Of a stretch of DNA of 62,032 bases, positions 20,495 to 34,879 are shown in pieces. The stretch covers positions 88,818 to 150,849 of the forward strand of contig MU130573.1 in assembly GCA_015039465.1 (NCBI GenBank), written 5' to 3'. The position numbers and the translations under genes are program-made. The stretch is from Phlegmacium glaucopus. Lineage: Eukaryota > Basidiomycota > Agaricomycetes > Agaricales > Cortinariaceae. How positions within the stretch are numbered: the first letter of the stretch is position 1; the number at the start of each line of letters is the position of its first letter. The notes under the pieces were generated by a model. The model made no database searches and was not told where the DNA came from. It saw nothing but the letters and a program-made list of their open reading frames with translations.

Positions 20495-22181
20495 CTAGAA
20501 CTTCCTCCCAATAACCCTCTCCGTTAATACCTCCAAGGCAATTCTAGCTTCGCTCTCTGGGAGATCTTGTAGCACTTGCTTGGCTTTATCAGCATGCTCT
20601 TGTGCCAACATACGTGTGCGTTGTACGCCCGAGGAACGTAGAACGAGATCCCGTGCCTGGATGATGGTGAAAAAAAACATCCAGAACTGGCCTCACAAAG
20701 AAAAAAAGGAAGAAAGGGTACCTTTTCAACATCCCCAGGTTCTTTGAACATCCTTTGTATCAATATGCCCATTTCTGGGTATTCCTCCCAAGCATAGAGT
20801 GCGGGACCGGTGGCAAGTCCTAAACCTAGGTCTGCACCACCTGGTTTACCGAGTGCAGCAGACGCAGATTCATAGTCCAAGACGTCATCTATGAGCTGTA
20901 GAGTGTCAAGGGAGAAAACAAACCCGTACATCAGAGGCCAAGAAAGACTAAGGAAATAACGAAATCAACCAACCTGGAAAGCCATTCCCAAATTCCTCCC
21001 ATACGCGTAGGCAATCTCTTTCCAGATCTCGCCCTCTTTGCATCCGCCCAGCACTACAGCACAACGAGCGCCTTTCGCCATGAGACTAGCTGTCTTGAGG
21101 TAGGTTTTTCGGAGATAAATGTTCAGTGCCTCTCTGCTACTCGTCTTCCCGGCTGTACTTGTTTTCTGGGTGGGAGACTCATCATGAACATTCTCATTGA
21201 CAATCTCTTTCCCATTCCCATCGGTCCTAATTTCTTTTGTCTGCATGATCTCACCTTCCACTATATCAGAATAGATACTTGCTGTCAGCTCGCTGACTTC
21301 TTGGTCACCTAGGCGGGCCAGAGCGACTGAAGTTCGCCCCAAGACGAAACTCCCCCCAAGTACTGAGAGCTTATTGCCAAAAGCAACCGGAGCGGATGGA
21401 GCACCGCGCCGTAGGGCAGAGCCATCGACGACATCATCATGGAGGAGGGAGGCACTGTGAAGCAGTTCAACGATTTGGGCAAAGCGGAGTTGGGTAGGCA
21501 AAACAGTGTTAGCTAGATTCAGAGGTGGTGATTGCAAGGGGGAAGGAGAGAGGGTAGATGTAGTGAGATACGTGGCGTTTTCAGAGGTAGACGCAGCAAG
21601 GTTTGGAGGTAGTGTTGGTACTGGCAGTCGATGAGATACCCCGGGATTTAAGTTGAAGATAGGATCAAAAGCCCTCGTATCGTCTGGCATTTCCGGATTC
21701 CAGTCGTTCAACACGTCTGGTCTCGTGAGAGGTTGATTCAGCTCCTCTGCTCGCCCTCCTGCCCCATGACACTGAGATTCCCATAGTTTACGAGACCAAT
21801 CCGCGCCTAGCCCATTGGTCGCTTGGGAAATTAGGAGCACAATTACAGGGCGAATTTGTTTGGAAGGAAGTGAGAAATAGTACTTGGCGATCTCGGTGAT
21901 AGCTGGGTGGCCTGAGCCAAGCATTGTAAGCAGGTTTGTCCGCAGAGAGGTGAGCGGCGGCGAGACAGTTGAAAAAGGGTCTGGGCGCGGTTTGCTGGCG
22001 ACCACTGTGTGAATATGCGTTGAGACATGTCCTCGTCGACGCGGAATGCCATGAATGCTACAACGGAGGTCGTGCAGCCGTATGCATCGCTGATGCATGA
22101 TCTAGAGTAAACTTTTGGGCAAGTCAAAAGGAGAAGGGTCTCAGCTGTGAGTAGGGATACTCGCCTCAGCTTTTCGGTCAT
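20495..22181 (-). CDS. COQ1: Mitochondrial polyprenyl diphosphate synthase (Coq1)
   Basis: This trans-prenyltransferase builds the isoprenoid tail of ubiquinone in the mitochondrial matrix. Four exons close in phase: 22181-22161, 22101-20974, 20895-20722, 20656-20495 (494 aa; yeast Coq1 is of similar size). The N-terminus is basic and Ser/Arg-rich, as in a mitochondrial presequence. Then come PSKQIRPVIVLLISQATNGLG, the first Asp-rich motif LLHDDVVDGSALRRG, a substrate-binding region (KTASLMAKGARCAVVLGG), and, after the second intron, the second Asp-rich motif LIDDVLDYE. An Asn/Ser/Pro-rich insertion of about 110 residues precedes the first DDxxD and is usual in basidiomycete homologues. The 21-base first exon is less certain; the next ATG is at 22098. 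Confidence 0.92.
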
Positions 22182-23652
22182 GCTTCCATTCGATGTTTTT
22201 ATGTTGACCTAGCAGAAATAAACCAAAGATGGCTAGCGTCGGCGAGAGACAAGTTAAATGCCAAGCGACTTTGAACTATAATTGCTTGGCTCATCCACTG
22301 CTTCCTCTTCCTCCATCCCATGTTAGTCTCCTCACGAGGTCGGCCCTCCTTCTAGCTGTGCATGGGCTTAGAATCCGTCGTTACTTATGACAGGTAAAAA
22401 GGCCGAACAACAGATTTTAGTCTTGTTTCACACGACTTTTTGGGTTAGCAAAAGACTGACCCCTAATTCGGTAGCTTGATGGTCAAGCCATCGATAGTAT
22501 TTTTAAAATTTTAGCTGTCAACAAGTCAGGAGCAGTGTGCATGTGGACAGTTGGAGGACACCAAAAATCCGATCATCACAAAATTCCAAAACTCACACTA
22601 TAAACTGGAAGTCGAGACCAAAAAACGATTTTCGCAATACACGTTGAGCTCAAATGATATTTATGCAGAGGGAAATAAGTTGACTGCAAGACCATAAGGA
22701 AAAGGTATATCCATCAGACAGACGCTCAACCCGCTGGCTCGACCTCCAAGCAGCCTTTGCAAGCGCACTCGGAGAGAACTTGCCAAACGTCCTCGAGAAC
22801 CCTCAATAAGAAGAGCCATGTTCTCAGTATAACGGGCGAGCGCTAGATGTCATCGAGCGGATATGAAGAATGTGGCATTTGTAAAAATGCGAGACTCGGT
22901 CAGCTTCTGTAAACAGATCCTGATTGAGTATGTTCTAAGGAAAAAAAGAATGGGTGTGGGCAGGCTTATATAGGGATTTTGGGATGGTCTGTGCGTTTGA
23001 TCGGCGGTTGCCATGACCAAGCAAGTACCTGATATCGATTCAAGGATAAAGTCATACTCTCATTCCCGCTTGTCAGCGATAGAAAACGCGAAAAAGGCTA
23101 GCCTGAGGCCTGAGGAGCAGTGTCTTTACACTGACTTCAGAAGTTGTCTAGTGAACACCACGACACACTGTCACACAGTGAACTCTGAGGATGTTGGGCT
23201 TCTGCCTGTCTATCTTCACGCATAAAGCGAGTTGATCGAAGAGGCTATAGGCTACGTGTTATTTGAGCTTTTACGTGCCGTGAGCCAGCTCTGAGCTCGT
23301 TCCCATTTAAATTACCCAAGGGTTTGTACGAACTAAACAGAGTCCCATTGTTCTCAAACTGCAATCGTCGCAACGCTGAGTCGCAGGCAGTATTAATATT
23401 GATGCTTAATGGTCCGTATGCAATTCTGCCATCGCGACAATAATTTCGCGCCTGTAGATAACGGTGAAAGAGTTGGATTTGATCAACGTACTGTTTCCCG
23501 CTTATAAACCGGATGGACAAAAGGAAGGATACATTTGAGAAGCTGTCCGCATTGAATGCTGAAGCTTATATGGATCCGCCGGGCGAGAAAAGAACCTGGG
23601 TATCAGGAGAACGTTGACACTAACGGTTACACCCATAGTAAAAATATCTGGC
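22182..23652. other. Intergenic, no supported gene
   Basis: Short ORFs at 23013-23225 (plus) and 23245-23520 (minus) show no family features or intron structure. No repeats stand out. Confidence 0.45.
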
Positions 23653-24532
23653 TCAGACGGAATAATAGATCTCCAAAACAACGCTTTGAATGTGATTAGT
23701 CCATGCAGGATACTTCGAAAATCATATCAGACCTAGAGACAGCTACGAAATATAACAAAAGACTAACCTTTGCTTTCGCCAAAACGGCGATTCTGTCGTC
23801 CATCTTCAGCGAACTCACAAACCCTTTACCTAAACCCCTCCCAGTTTCATTTAGCAAGATTGACCCATCGGCGACTTCTTCCTCTGCCCAAACTACAGTA
23901 TATAGTTGATACTCTTGAGTTGCTCGTTTATTTCGCTGGATAAGCCACACATCGGAGTTCTGGTCATTCGGAGCCTCAGCATCGCTAATTTTGAGATTCT
24001 TGAGATCATCATCTCGAAGCTCGAGCGCGTCATGAATTCCTTCAATCTCCAGTTCAGCGTCGCTCGAACCTATCGCAGCGTGCCGATATATGAAACCACG
24101 GGCGATTACTGCTTCGAACCAGGTGTAAGATCCATCGTACGGTTCTAAACGATGACGACATTAAAATCAGGCACTGACCTATGGTGCATGATGAGATAAT
24201 AACTTACGAGAGAAATTGATCTGGCTACACCATCCCTGATCATGGCTCATGATCTTAAAACCAATGGTTTTAATTTTGACTTCCCCGTTGAATAGATCAC
24301 ATAATTTGGGCGACAGAAGACAGCAGACAGTGACTTTGTTTTGGTTGGAGCTGGTAGCACTGATTACCAAGGGATTTTCTGGCTTGAAGCTCCATGTAGC
24401 TTTAGGCCAGTACCCGGCTTCATCCAAAATGATGTTAGCCAGCTCCGGGGGTACAAACGCCAACAGTGACCTGCGAACCGCGAAAACATCTTCGAGTGTA
24501 GGGACTTGTGTACGTTCTGAGATAAATTCCAT
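23653..24532 (-). CDS. Conserved basidiomycete protein of unknown function
   Basis: Three exons close in phase: 24532-24208, 24144-23768, 23712-23653 (253 aa). The order of motifs matches a protein family I recall only from basidiomycetes: an N-terminal part with RRSLLAFVPPELANIILDEAGYWP, a core with KIKTIGFKIMSHDQGWC and PYDGSYTWFEAVI, and a C-terminus with VWLIQRNKRATQEY, KMDDRIAVLAKAKYPAWTNH and QSVVLEIYYSV. The ELANIILDEAGYW part resembles a short F-box-like helix pair, which is inference. The upstream frame is open but has no ATG before 24532. No catalytic residues are evident and no function is proposed. Confidence 0.75.
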
Positions 24533-25496
24533 CTCTACAGGATGTGACTGTGGTGCAGGGGCTCCAGTTGCTGGGGGACAGGCAGGTGTGACGGAAGTGA
24601 TGGGTAAATGACACAAGTTTTGTTTTGTCACAAGGAGGAACTCAGATAACGGTGTTAAAGTTTGAATTCACTAAGGGGCTAGCTAGGGTGGTTATACCAA
24701 GTCTATAGATAACGGGAGTAATAATAAAGCAGAAATGGAATATCATGAATCAGGAACTGGATAATGTTGGGATTTAATAATGTCTCGGTTTGACAACTAA
24801 AGGATTTGTGACTGGGGGCAAACGTGGGAAAGGAATAATATAACAGTGTAACTTTAAGGAATGCCGGTCGTTACAACACGGCGTGAGAGAGCGTGAGAGT
24901 GCTGAAAAAAGGAGCCTTTAGATATTGACGCCTTTAATATTTATAAACTCGGACTGCATCTGAATCAGATTTAGGTCAAAATAGCGGTCTTGAGGAATTA
25001 CATGGTGCATAATCATTTCGAGGGCAATATTAAAACTTAACATGCAACAGGTTATGCCTTCATGGATAAGATGTGAATCATACGTCTTAATAGGTCTTAG
25101 TGCTTGCGGAGGCGAAATTATTTTCAATCAATCAACCTAGTCACGAAAACGAAAATAATCTTCGCGTCGACATCAGGTACCGTGGGTGATTCAGTCACAG
25201 TGAGGTTAATGACTATCATCACATGTTCTTCAAGATTTATGGGTTACACACCCTCAGCAGGAACGGAGGACACAAAATTTCTTCATCATGGTGTTTCTGG
25301 GGCTGTAAGTGGTAGGTTGGCGCTGCTATTTCGCTTGGCCGGCGTCGAAGGCGGTGTGGTCTGATAGGAGAATGACCCCGGTACAGAGTAGGACGCCTTG
25401 GCGAACGTGTTTGAGCTTCCATGCTCTGGAAGGGGTTGTGGGGTGCCAAGTGGGGTGGGTTTGAGGGGCTATGAGAGCTGCTATGAGTGGCCACGA
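24533..25496. other. Intergenic, no supported gene
   Basis: Only short unsupported ORFs. It ends at the target duplication of the hAT-type MITE. Confidence 0.4.
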
Positions 25497-25504
25497 GTTT
25501 GAGC

Positions 25505-25840
25505 CAGTGTTGGACAGTCGGTGACTGAAAGTCGAAAGTCAGGTCATGATGACTAGTCAAAGTCAGTGACTAGTCAGTGACTGTGAAACGACCATGACTT
25601 TTGTCATCACGTGGTACTCCCAAACCAGCTTATCAATCACTTCTTTTACATCACGTCATTGACGATATTCATGACATAATTGATGTTGCATCGCCGCTTA
25701 CGGTCACCCAAAGGTTGCCACACGTCTAATAGTATTACATCAGCGACTGTGGTAGGGTCACGGTTGTTTGCAGTCACTGACCCCCATGGTCAGACGACTT
25801 GCCTGACTGTCATGACTAGTCACTGACCGGCACAACACTG
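25505..25840. mobile_element. hAT-type MITE with 8 bp target duplication
   Basis: 336 bp. The ends are CAGTGTTGGACAGTC and, complementing the right end, CAGTGTTGTGCCGGTC, matching the CAGNGTTG start typical of hAT elements. The 8 bp GTTTGAGC is present on both sides (25497-25504 and 25841-25848). The interior is rich in GACTAGTCA and GTCAGTGAC motifs in both orientations. There is no transposase. Confidence 0.88.
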
Positions 25841-25848
25841 GTTTGAGC

Positions 25849-26677
25849 CTGTTTGAGCGCGATCGGTGCCAAAATAACTCATCAGGGTATTATTTAGATG
25901 CCGTTAAACGAATTGATTCGTACCTTATAGCTGGATGGTGGGATCTGAGAACAAGAAAAGAGTGTTGGTTGAGGTGGATGTAGCCGGCCAAGATGGGTGG
26001 AAAGCAGTAGTTTGTCTTTGTGATAAAAAAAATAAAAAAGGATAATACGCTAGATTGAGGTCGAATGAAGAGGCACGCTGAATTTCATGATGAACGAGGG
26101 AGAAGTGGTGTCGCCAGAAAACCGTAAACGTCCTAAGAGTTTTCGGCACTTGGGAACAAGCCCTTCTGCGAGGGTGCAAATCAACAGTCGTTTTCATATG
26201 AAGCTGCCAATTGTGTTTATTTGGTCTGATGTGACAATCGGTCACTCAGGCACAGCTGGCAATCTCGATGTTTGACTTTCCAAGCTCCTTGCTCCGGACT
26301 ACCATCCGCTGGCGTATTTATTTTGAATGGTGAGGTACTATTGAGGACGCAGACAGGGAGCAGGGATGATAACATTACGAAACCCGGTCAACGCGAGCAT
26401 AGACCCTTGTCACAGTAGTAATGGTACAAATAATTACAAACAGGTTTTACAAAAATTTGGTTGGCAGTTTCATACATGGTTTATGAAAACGAAAGCGGAA
26501 AGGGTTGGATATGGAGAAGGTTCACAGGTATGAGGAATGTGGTTGATGATTGATCACAAGGCATCAGACGACCTAGCTGATTTAGCCTAGATTTATTTGT
26601 ACATGAGCGCTGAAATCACGAACTTCAACGAAGTAGGTCTATCGATTAGCAATTAGGTAAAATTAGAGTCCTATCTG
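25849..26677. other. Intergenic, no supported gene
   Basis: No ORF with family features. Nothing repetitive was noticed apart from its boundaries. Confidence 0.4.
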
Positions 26678-26828
26678 CAGGCTCCTAAAAGCAGCTGCTC
26701 GTCTCGCGAGCTATTACTATGAGGGAGATTATCTGCTCGTCTCACGAGCTATTCTTACTATTACCATGAGGGAGATTATATAATCTCCCTCATAGCTCGC
26801 GAGACGAGCGGCTGTTTTTAGGAGCCTG
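26678..26828. repeat. Palindromic fold-back repeat
   Basis: The left arm starts CAGGCTCCTAAAAGCAGCTG and the right arm ends CAGGCTCC when complemented. The inner arms share CTCGTCTCGCGAGCTAT and ATGAGGGAGATTATAT. The left half holds an extra partial duplication (a second GCTCGTCTCACGAGCTATT). The arm sequence recurs at 16425-16485. Confidence 0.75.
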
Positions 26829-27061
26829 TCCGGGAACCGGACACGTGCAGACCAAACATCAAAATCACCTTAAATGGCTCTATTTACTCAACAAACATCC
26901 AGATTCGGCTCTGTTTGTACCGCGCAGGTGCGAACCTAGTCCCATCTGTAGCTAGCTATCTGTGCAACAATTGACAAACATGCAGGCCGGCGTCGCCGGC
27001 AGACGATACTAAGCCAGCGGCTTTCCTATTCTTATTTATAGCCTACCCTTGGGCGCTGATC

Positions 27062-28013
27062 CCCAGTGAAAATAGCACCGAAGTAGATCGAATTAAATCG
27101 AATAAAATAGTACCCTTCGATTTAATTCGATTTAATTCGGTGGCATTCGGAAAATGACACACTTTATTCGATTTTATTCGATGTTGAATCGAATAAGATC
27201 GAGTACCATCGAAATAGGTCTAATAAATGGTTCTATAATTAGTATATCTGCCCATGGTCCTATATACTATTCATACAGTAATTTCGATAACATGAAAATG
27301 TATTATATTGAGTTATTAGTACAGAATACATCAGGATGCCGTGTATATACTGAACTATGTAGCTACGCAGTCAACACAGACCCATCTACCAATGTCGATG
27401 GGGAGAGCGCAGGGTGGGCATGAGCTGTCGCCGCCACGTCACATCTCCGTTGTGCTAGGTTGCCTCCCTGTCGTTATCCCCGTAGCTGCAGCCAGTCCCT
27501 CCGTCCCTCCATCCCTGCGATCGTATTTACCCTGTGAGCAGCTGCTCACAGCGGTAGCGAGGTTGTTGTTGTGGCCGTTGTGCTAGTTTTTCGGGCTCAT
27601 TTCGTACTGTCCCTGCTTATTGTTGCCTGTCATTCAGGAAGAATATGACCTAAAATTTTAAATAACTTACTTTGTGGAGGAACGAGCCACGAGCCTGAAA
27701 GAGGGGAGGAAACGGCAGAAAGATGATGGATGTAGCTAAAGGAATGTTGGTCAATGTGTGGGCATGTTTGCAGCATACGTCGAGGTACTTAGAAAAAATT
27801 CTAAGTCAGACGACACAAGTGGGAAACAGGGTGACAGAAGGCGACACAGTGCGCAATTGCGCAAGAGTGTGCATTATTACACGCATGCATGTGCCCGTTT
27901 ACACAGCTTTGTAAGCCGGAATTTGATGGAAAACTACTTAATTCGATTTTTGACACACTTTCTTCGATTTTATTCGAATCAATTCGATCTACTTCGGTGC
28001 TATTTTCACTGGG
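27062..28013. mobile_element. Non-autonomous TIR element with TTCGATTTA-rich subterminal repeats
   Basis: Terminal inverted repeats of about 35 bp begin CCCAGTGAAAATAGCACCGA at both ends. GCTGATC lies directly outside both (27055-27061 and 28014-28020), a 7 bp target duplication, 8 bp if one mismatch is allowed. Inside the left end, ATCGAATTAAATCGAATAAAATAG motifs repeat in both orientations. The 952 bp interior codes for no transposase. The CAGTG near the tip and the duplication size favour a hAT-type element. Confidence 0.87.
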
Positions 28014-28020
28014 GCTGATC

Positions 28021-29398
28021 ACCTAGTCCATAAATGCAACCTGCGATATTTATACTTGGGGTTGACTGAAGCAGTGATGAGTGGTTACAGGTGGTTACAT
28101 ACCAGTCGGATGTAATCGCCGATGAGAGAAGTTCCAAATGAGTTGGATCCGTTCATCAGGCAGAGTTGACAGCGCCAATACGGGCTCAGGACCCCATGGA
28201 CTATATGACCAGAATCAGAACGCAATAACTTAATATGCGCCGAATATGGCCGTTTCAGTAAGGGGACGGAATTAAAAAATATTTGTGTAGATACTGTCAC
28301 ATGGTGTTGCGAACATATGTTTTCGGCTAGTTTTCGGCAGGCTTTTCATGATAAAACTGCCTCTGAATCTTCGAGCGCCAATGAGTTATACGTGAAGAAC
28401 CATTGACCTCGCATGAAGCCCATAGAAGATGGACATATATGACATTGATAAACGCGAGAGCAGACTTGGATACAAAAATGACAAACCCTAAATATAGGAA
28501 GAAGCCGCTGAATAAAAATTTAGTGAAAAACACCTGGGAAGTTGCTGGGAAGGTCTCCTTCCGAATGAGAGCGAACTCCCGGATCCTCCTGGCCGGTGAG
28601 TCTGGGGTTTGAGTGGGTATACAGACAGCCAGGAAGATGCGCGACAAGGGTAAGTTCAAGATATTAATGCGCAACGACGGCACATGCGACTCCCACACTT
28701 TGTGCATAATGGTATTTCCTCAGGGTAAAATACTACATTCTCATCCTTAGCAATCTAACTAACCGAGGTTGAGAGCCCCCAAACCACAAGCGAACCCAGA
28801 CGTGTCGACTACGTTGCACGCAGACGGTGATTTAGTTTACTTGGGAAACTTACTCAGCCTATGGGAAAGCCAAGGTACTGTGGAATCAGATCTAGACTGT
28901 ACATAGAATACAAAATAGAAGGCCCCGGGGTCTGCCCTCTCTCTCGAGGTGATCCTCTGTCAAAACGAACCATACGGCGATTGCCGCTTGCTTCTGACAG
29001 CTTCTGACAGCTTCCGACTGGTATGTAGTCACCACAGACTCGTTACGCCAAGAATATGGTAGTCAATTCCTGACATGAAGTTCAATTCAGTTCTTCATCA
29101 AACGCACGGATGAAATTTACGAAACCTTACTCTGATGAACAATTTACTAGTTTGAGGTTCCAACTATCGACTAGTTGTTGAAGGAGATGGGAAAAAAATA
29201 GGTTGATAACGATATACCTCGCTTTCAAACTTCGACTGAAGTCCAAAGCAGTCTCCCAGTTCCTGACAGCAACCCAAAAATTCGCGCTCGGTGCTTATTA
29301 TTCGAATGCCGGTCTTATGTGATTGTAGAAACGTATAAATAAGGGGGGTTCATCTACTCTCTGTCCTACCAACAAACCAGAACCGAAACCACCAACCC
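28021..29398. other. Intergenic upstream of the halogenase; no supported gene
   Basis: A 126-codon minus-strand ORF (28327-28707) has hydrophobic segments but no family resemblance. The promoter of the halogenase should lie in the last few hundred bases; GTATAAATAAGG at about 29332-29343 is a TATA-like sequence some 60 bases before the ATG. Confidence 0.45.
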
Positions 29399-31546
<2,148 letters not shown>

Positions 31547-31734
31547 AATGTCTTTTGTCTTCTGGATATCAGCACTCTGCATATATTTCCTGGGCTGTCT
31601 TGCGAGTGAAAAAATCATAGAATATCAACTTGAAAGTGTACAATGAATGGGTAGTGTTCAATTTACGGATTTACTTCACAATCGAGTTGACCCCTCGAGC
31701 TAAATGTGACTGTGAGTGAACAAGTAAAATATAC

Positions 31735-32426
31735 TCAGGGAGACTGGAACCTACCTGATAGATAGTCTTTGGCTATACTCACGCTCTGGTGATAGATATT
31801 TAAATCCTTGAGAATCAGGAAAAGACGTGGAAAGCACGCACAAGGCCCTTGATTATCTCGTAAACATTTTTGTCATGATACCGAAGACCAGTGGCAGGGT
31901 CTGTATAAGGCGCCTAAATACACTCTGAATCAGCTACGTGGTAAGGAAAAGGCTGAATGCCTACCTCCAAGCCAGTAATGTCACATAGATGTATATGTGG
32001 AAGTACAGAAGGCGGGGCCTCGATAGTGGTGTCTGGGTAATCGTATCCAAGAGGTCAGCAAAGATAGCGAAACTTCGGGTGGGCCACTTACATGTTGGAA
32101 CTTCCTCCACGACAGCTGTGGATGCTTGCGAGTCATCTTTCATGCTCTCCTCTTTTTTGAGCCTCCGGGCCTCTCTCTCGGTCTTCTCTCGGTCTCGTTC
32201 TTGTCCAAGCACCGTCTTTAAATTCTTAGTCCGACGATTGACATTCTTTGTATAAGCTAGATTCTTGAAGGGACGAGGTTCATGAAGATAAGAGAGTTGT
32301 ACTGCTATTGACGGCGTGAGAGGTGTCGAAGCTCCATCTGATGTCGCCTTTCTCTTGAAGCCGCCTTTGGGTGGCCTAGGGCAGAGAAATCAGCAACAAA
32401 GGACTTCCACGGACAGATTCTTACAT
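31735..32426 (-). CDS. IES6: INO80 chromatin-remodelling complex subunit Ies6 (INO80C-like)
   Basis: Nuclear subunit of the INO80 nucleosome remodeller, which pairs with Arp5. Five exon parts close in phase: 32426-32425, 32375-32092, 32032-31965, 31913-31842, 31785-31735 (158 aa, close to the usual size). Motifs: RPFKNLAYTKNVNRRTKNLKT, a charged helix (LGQERDREKTEREARRLKKEE), and the C-terminal YL1-type domain with TIEAPPSVLP, CDITGLE-APYTDPATGLRYHD and VYEIIKGL, ending SIAKDYLSGRFQSP. The start codon seems split by the first intron (AT before, G after), giving MPPKGGFKRK; an alternative upstream in-frame ATG would add about 24 hydrophobic residues. It ends 188 bp from the convergent halogenase stop. 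Confidence 0.88.
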
Positions 32427-32494
32427 TGGTATGTAAATGTAAACTACTATGTTTGGCAGAACAAGATAAATGATTTCATCACGTGACAGAAATA

Positions 32495-34879
32495 TCATAG
32501 TAAAACAATTTTTTCTAATAAAACTCTCTTCCCTTTCGCCTGCCCAGCCTCGATCTCCTGCACTACCTTCGCCTCAAACCACTCCTTCACTGTCACCCTC
32601 TCTTCAGTCAAGTCTCCACGGACGAGTGCCTCACAAAGTTCAGCAACTACAAATGCTCCATTCCCATCTCCAACACACATAGCCACCGTCGCGTCCTTTC
32701 CAACAATTTTGACGAACTGTGAAGCAAAAGCAGCCGCATCCAATACGCGTTCTATAGAATTTGTAGTATGGTTATAGTGTCCACCCTGAAGGAGGGATTT
32801 ATAAAGACGTGAGGTGGGAGGAAGGTCAATTGGGTGAGGGTCTGGTATTGATGGTGAGGCCAGAGCATTGAGGAGAGTGGCGGTAGCAGCAGATTTGTCT
32901 GGAGAAATGAAAGTCGTTATCAAGAAAGGAAGTAAAAGGGACGTTGACAAACCTCCTTCGGCATACAACATGATCTCGTTAACAACCAAGCTCCCACTCG
33001 GTTCTCTTACCAAGGCCTCTCCTGACTCCTCAACCCACCGAATAAGATCCTCGCTGGCCGCTTTCCGCACCTCCTCTTCTCTACTTGACGGAGTCTTTTT
33101 ACTCGTTCTTGAACGAATCTCATCCGTCTCTGCAAGGGAGGCAATTTGAGCAGGTGTGAAATGCCGTCGGGTGCGAGGAACAAGGAGGTACAAAAGACTT
33201 CGGCGACCTTGAGGAGTAGTGTAGAGTTTTTGTGCGGAGACTGTGATAAGGGATATAAGTCCTTTGGAAAGAAGCTTGGTATCACTAGTTATAAATTTGT
33301 TCATGAATTTCATAACCTTTCGACAAAGTTCTAAAGACTTACTCGAGTACGTCGAGCGCAGTGAAGAGTACTAATTGTGCTTCATCATCAGTACACATGC
33401 GTTCGATATGTGGTTTCAACACTTTTAGAATTTGTTTTCGATCCTGAAGAAACTTTATTTAACTGGGCAGAAGACAATACTGAGAAAGTCAACTCACCTT
33501 TGCAGTTCCTTGAGCAAGAAATTCGCGCACAACGCGACTGCCATCTCTCGTATGGACCATCTCAGCAAGAACTTCCTGACAGCTGCGGTGTAGATTAATA
33601 CAGAATTTCAGACGAAACGCTCTTCATACCTATCAAACATCTCCCGTCGAAGTTTCTCACTTTCTGTCTCATCTGACAAGGTATTGACGGTAGAAAGGTA
33701 CTCCCACAAGGCACGATGAACTACAGCATGTGTCACGGCACCCTTGTCAGAATTATTGAAGCTGAGGATGATGTTAGTCTTGATTTCGAGATTCAACATG
33801 TTACTTACATAGTGATTAGGTTATCCTTCACCGATCCAAGAATTCTCCGCCGCCTTTCAGTATCTGCACCCTCCAGAACACCGGTAAGCCCCTTCTTTGC
33901 GCGTTCCTTGTCCTCTTCGCTTCCACGGGTGATGGTGAACAATGAAGCCTCTTTGCCATAGAATTCTCGCAGAAGAATCGTCCGCTCATATGCATTTGTG
34001 TAGAGCTCAAAAGCATCTGCAAGGACAGAAGAAGCTTCTTTATGCAGCAACATCCTGAGAACATGGGATTGGAATTCGAGCAATATTGAAGTGCGTTGGG
34101 AAGGACATAGCCGTATTAGCTTGGTAACAAGGAACTATGATTTAAAAAAGCAACGACGATTCAAGGTAAGTTCAGTGAAAAAAACGAAGGGAAGAACCTC
34201 AAACCTTCGAATACTTATTTTGAGCCAACTCTCTATATTTCCCCTTCAACTCGGCCGCTATCTCATCACGTTCCTTCTGTCCTCCATGTTTCACAGCCGT
34301 TTGTACAATACGACTTGCATCATGCTTGAACACGATATCTTTCACCTTTCCTCGAATTACAGACATGAGATCCTTGACATGCTTCTGGCGCTCTGACGAT
34401 GGGATGTTTTTTTGTCTGGCGAGTGACCATACTTTTTTGGCTTCAGTTAATAGTGAAGAATGCGGTTTCGCTGCCCGACGTTGGTCCTGTACTATTTTTT
34501 GAGCTTTGTGGGATTCACGAGCAGCTGTAAGATTTAACAAGAAAAGTTAGCTTCTTCTTTTAGATCTATAGATATTATGTGTGGACAGACCGTTCGGATC
34601 CTTTGGTATTTTATGTTCGTCCGTCTTGGAGTCCACTTTCATCGGAGATTCATCTCCATCTTCTTCTTCGTGATCATCCGACGCATCTCCGTCCACATCT
34701 ATATCATCTTTCAAATCTTCTTCAGATTCTGAATCAGGATCCTGAGGTTCCAACGGTTGTGTTACGGGCCTGCTCCTTTTCTTGTTATCTGTTTTCGAGC
34801 TCCCACTCTCAACATGGATTTTTTTGGGTTTTGGACCGCCTTGGGCGGGTGCCGGTCGTTTCTTACTAGTAACAACCAT
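32495..34879 (-). CDS. PUF6: Pumilio-type RNA-binding protein Puf6
   Basis: Nucleolar PUM-repeat protein; yeast Puf6 acts in 60S ribosome assembly and ASH1 mRNA control. Eight exons close in phase: 34879-34591, 34524-34205, 34134-33809, 33761-33630, 33582-33498, 33443-33343, 33284-32953, 32898-32495 (662 aa; yeast about 656). The N-terminus is Lys/Ser/Asp/Glu-rich with a long acidic run. Pumilio repeats include VFKHDASRIVQTAVKHG, LLHKEASSVLADAFELY, FNNSDKGAVTHAVVHRALW and VHTRDGSRVVREFLAQG. The C-terminal CPL domain has TTPQGRRSLLYLLVPRTRRHF and EPSGSLVVNEIMLYAEG. UTP7 lies 146 bp upstream on the same strand and IES6 69 bp downstream. Confidence 0.93.

Noticed and set aside
20495..22181. GGPP synthase of a terpene pathway
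   Set aside because: The mitochondrial-type N-terminus, the length and the PSKQIRPVIVLL block with a long insertion before DDVVD fit Coq1, not the shorter GGPP synthases.
24533..24631. N-terminal extension of the conserved protein at 23653-24532
   Set aside because: The frame is open but lacks an ATG, so the start is placed at 24532.
28327..28707. Minus-strand 126-codon membrane-protein-like ORF
   Set aside because: No family resemblance or supporting introns; the hydrophobic run can arise by chance in AT-rich DNA.
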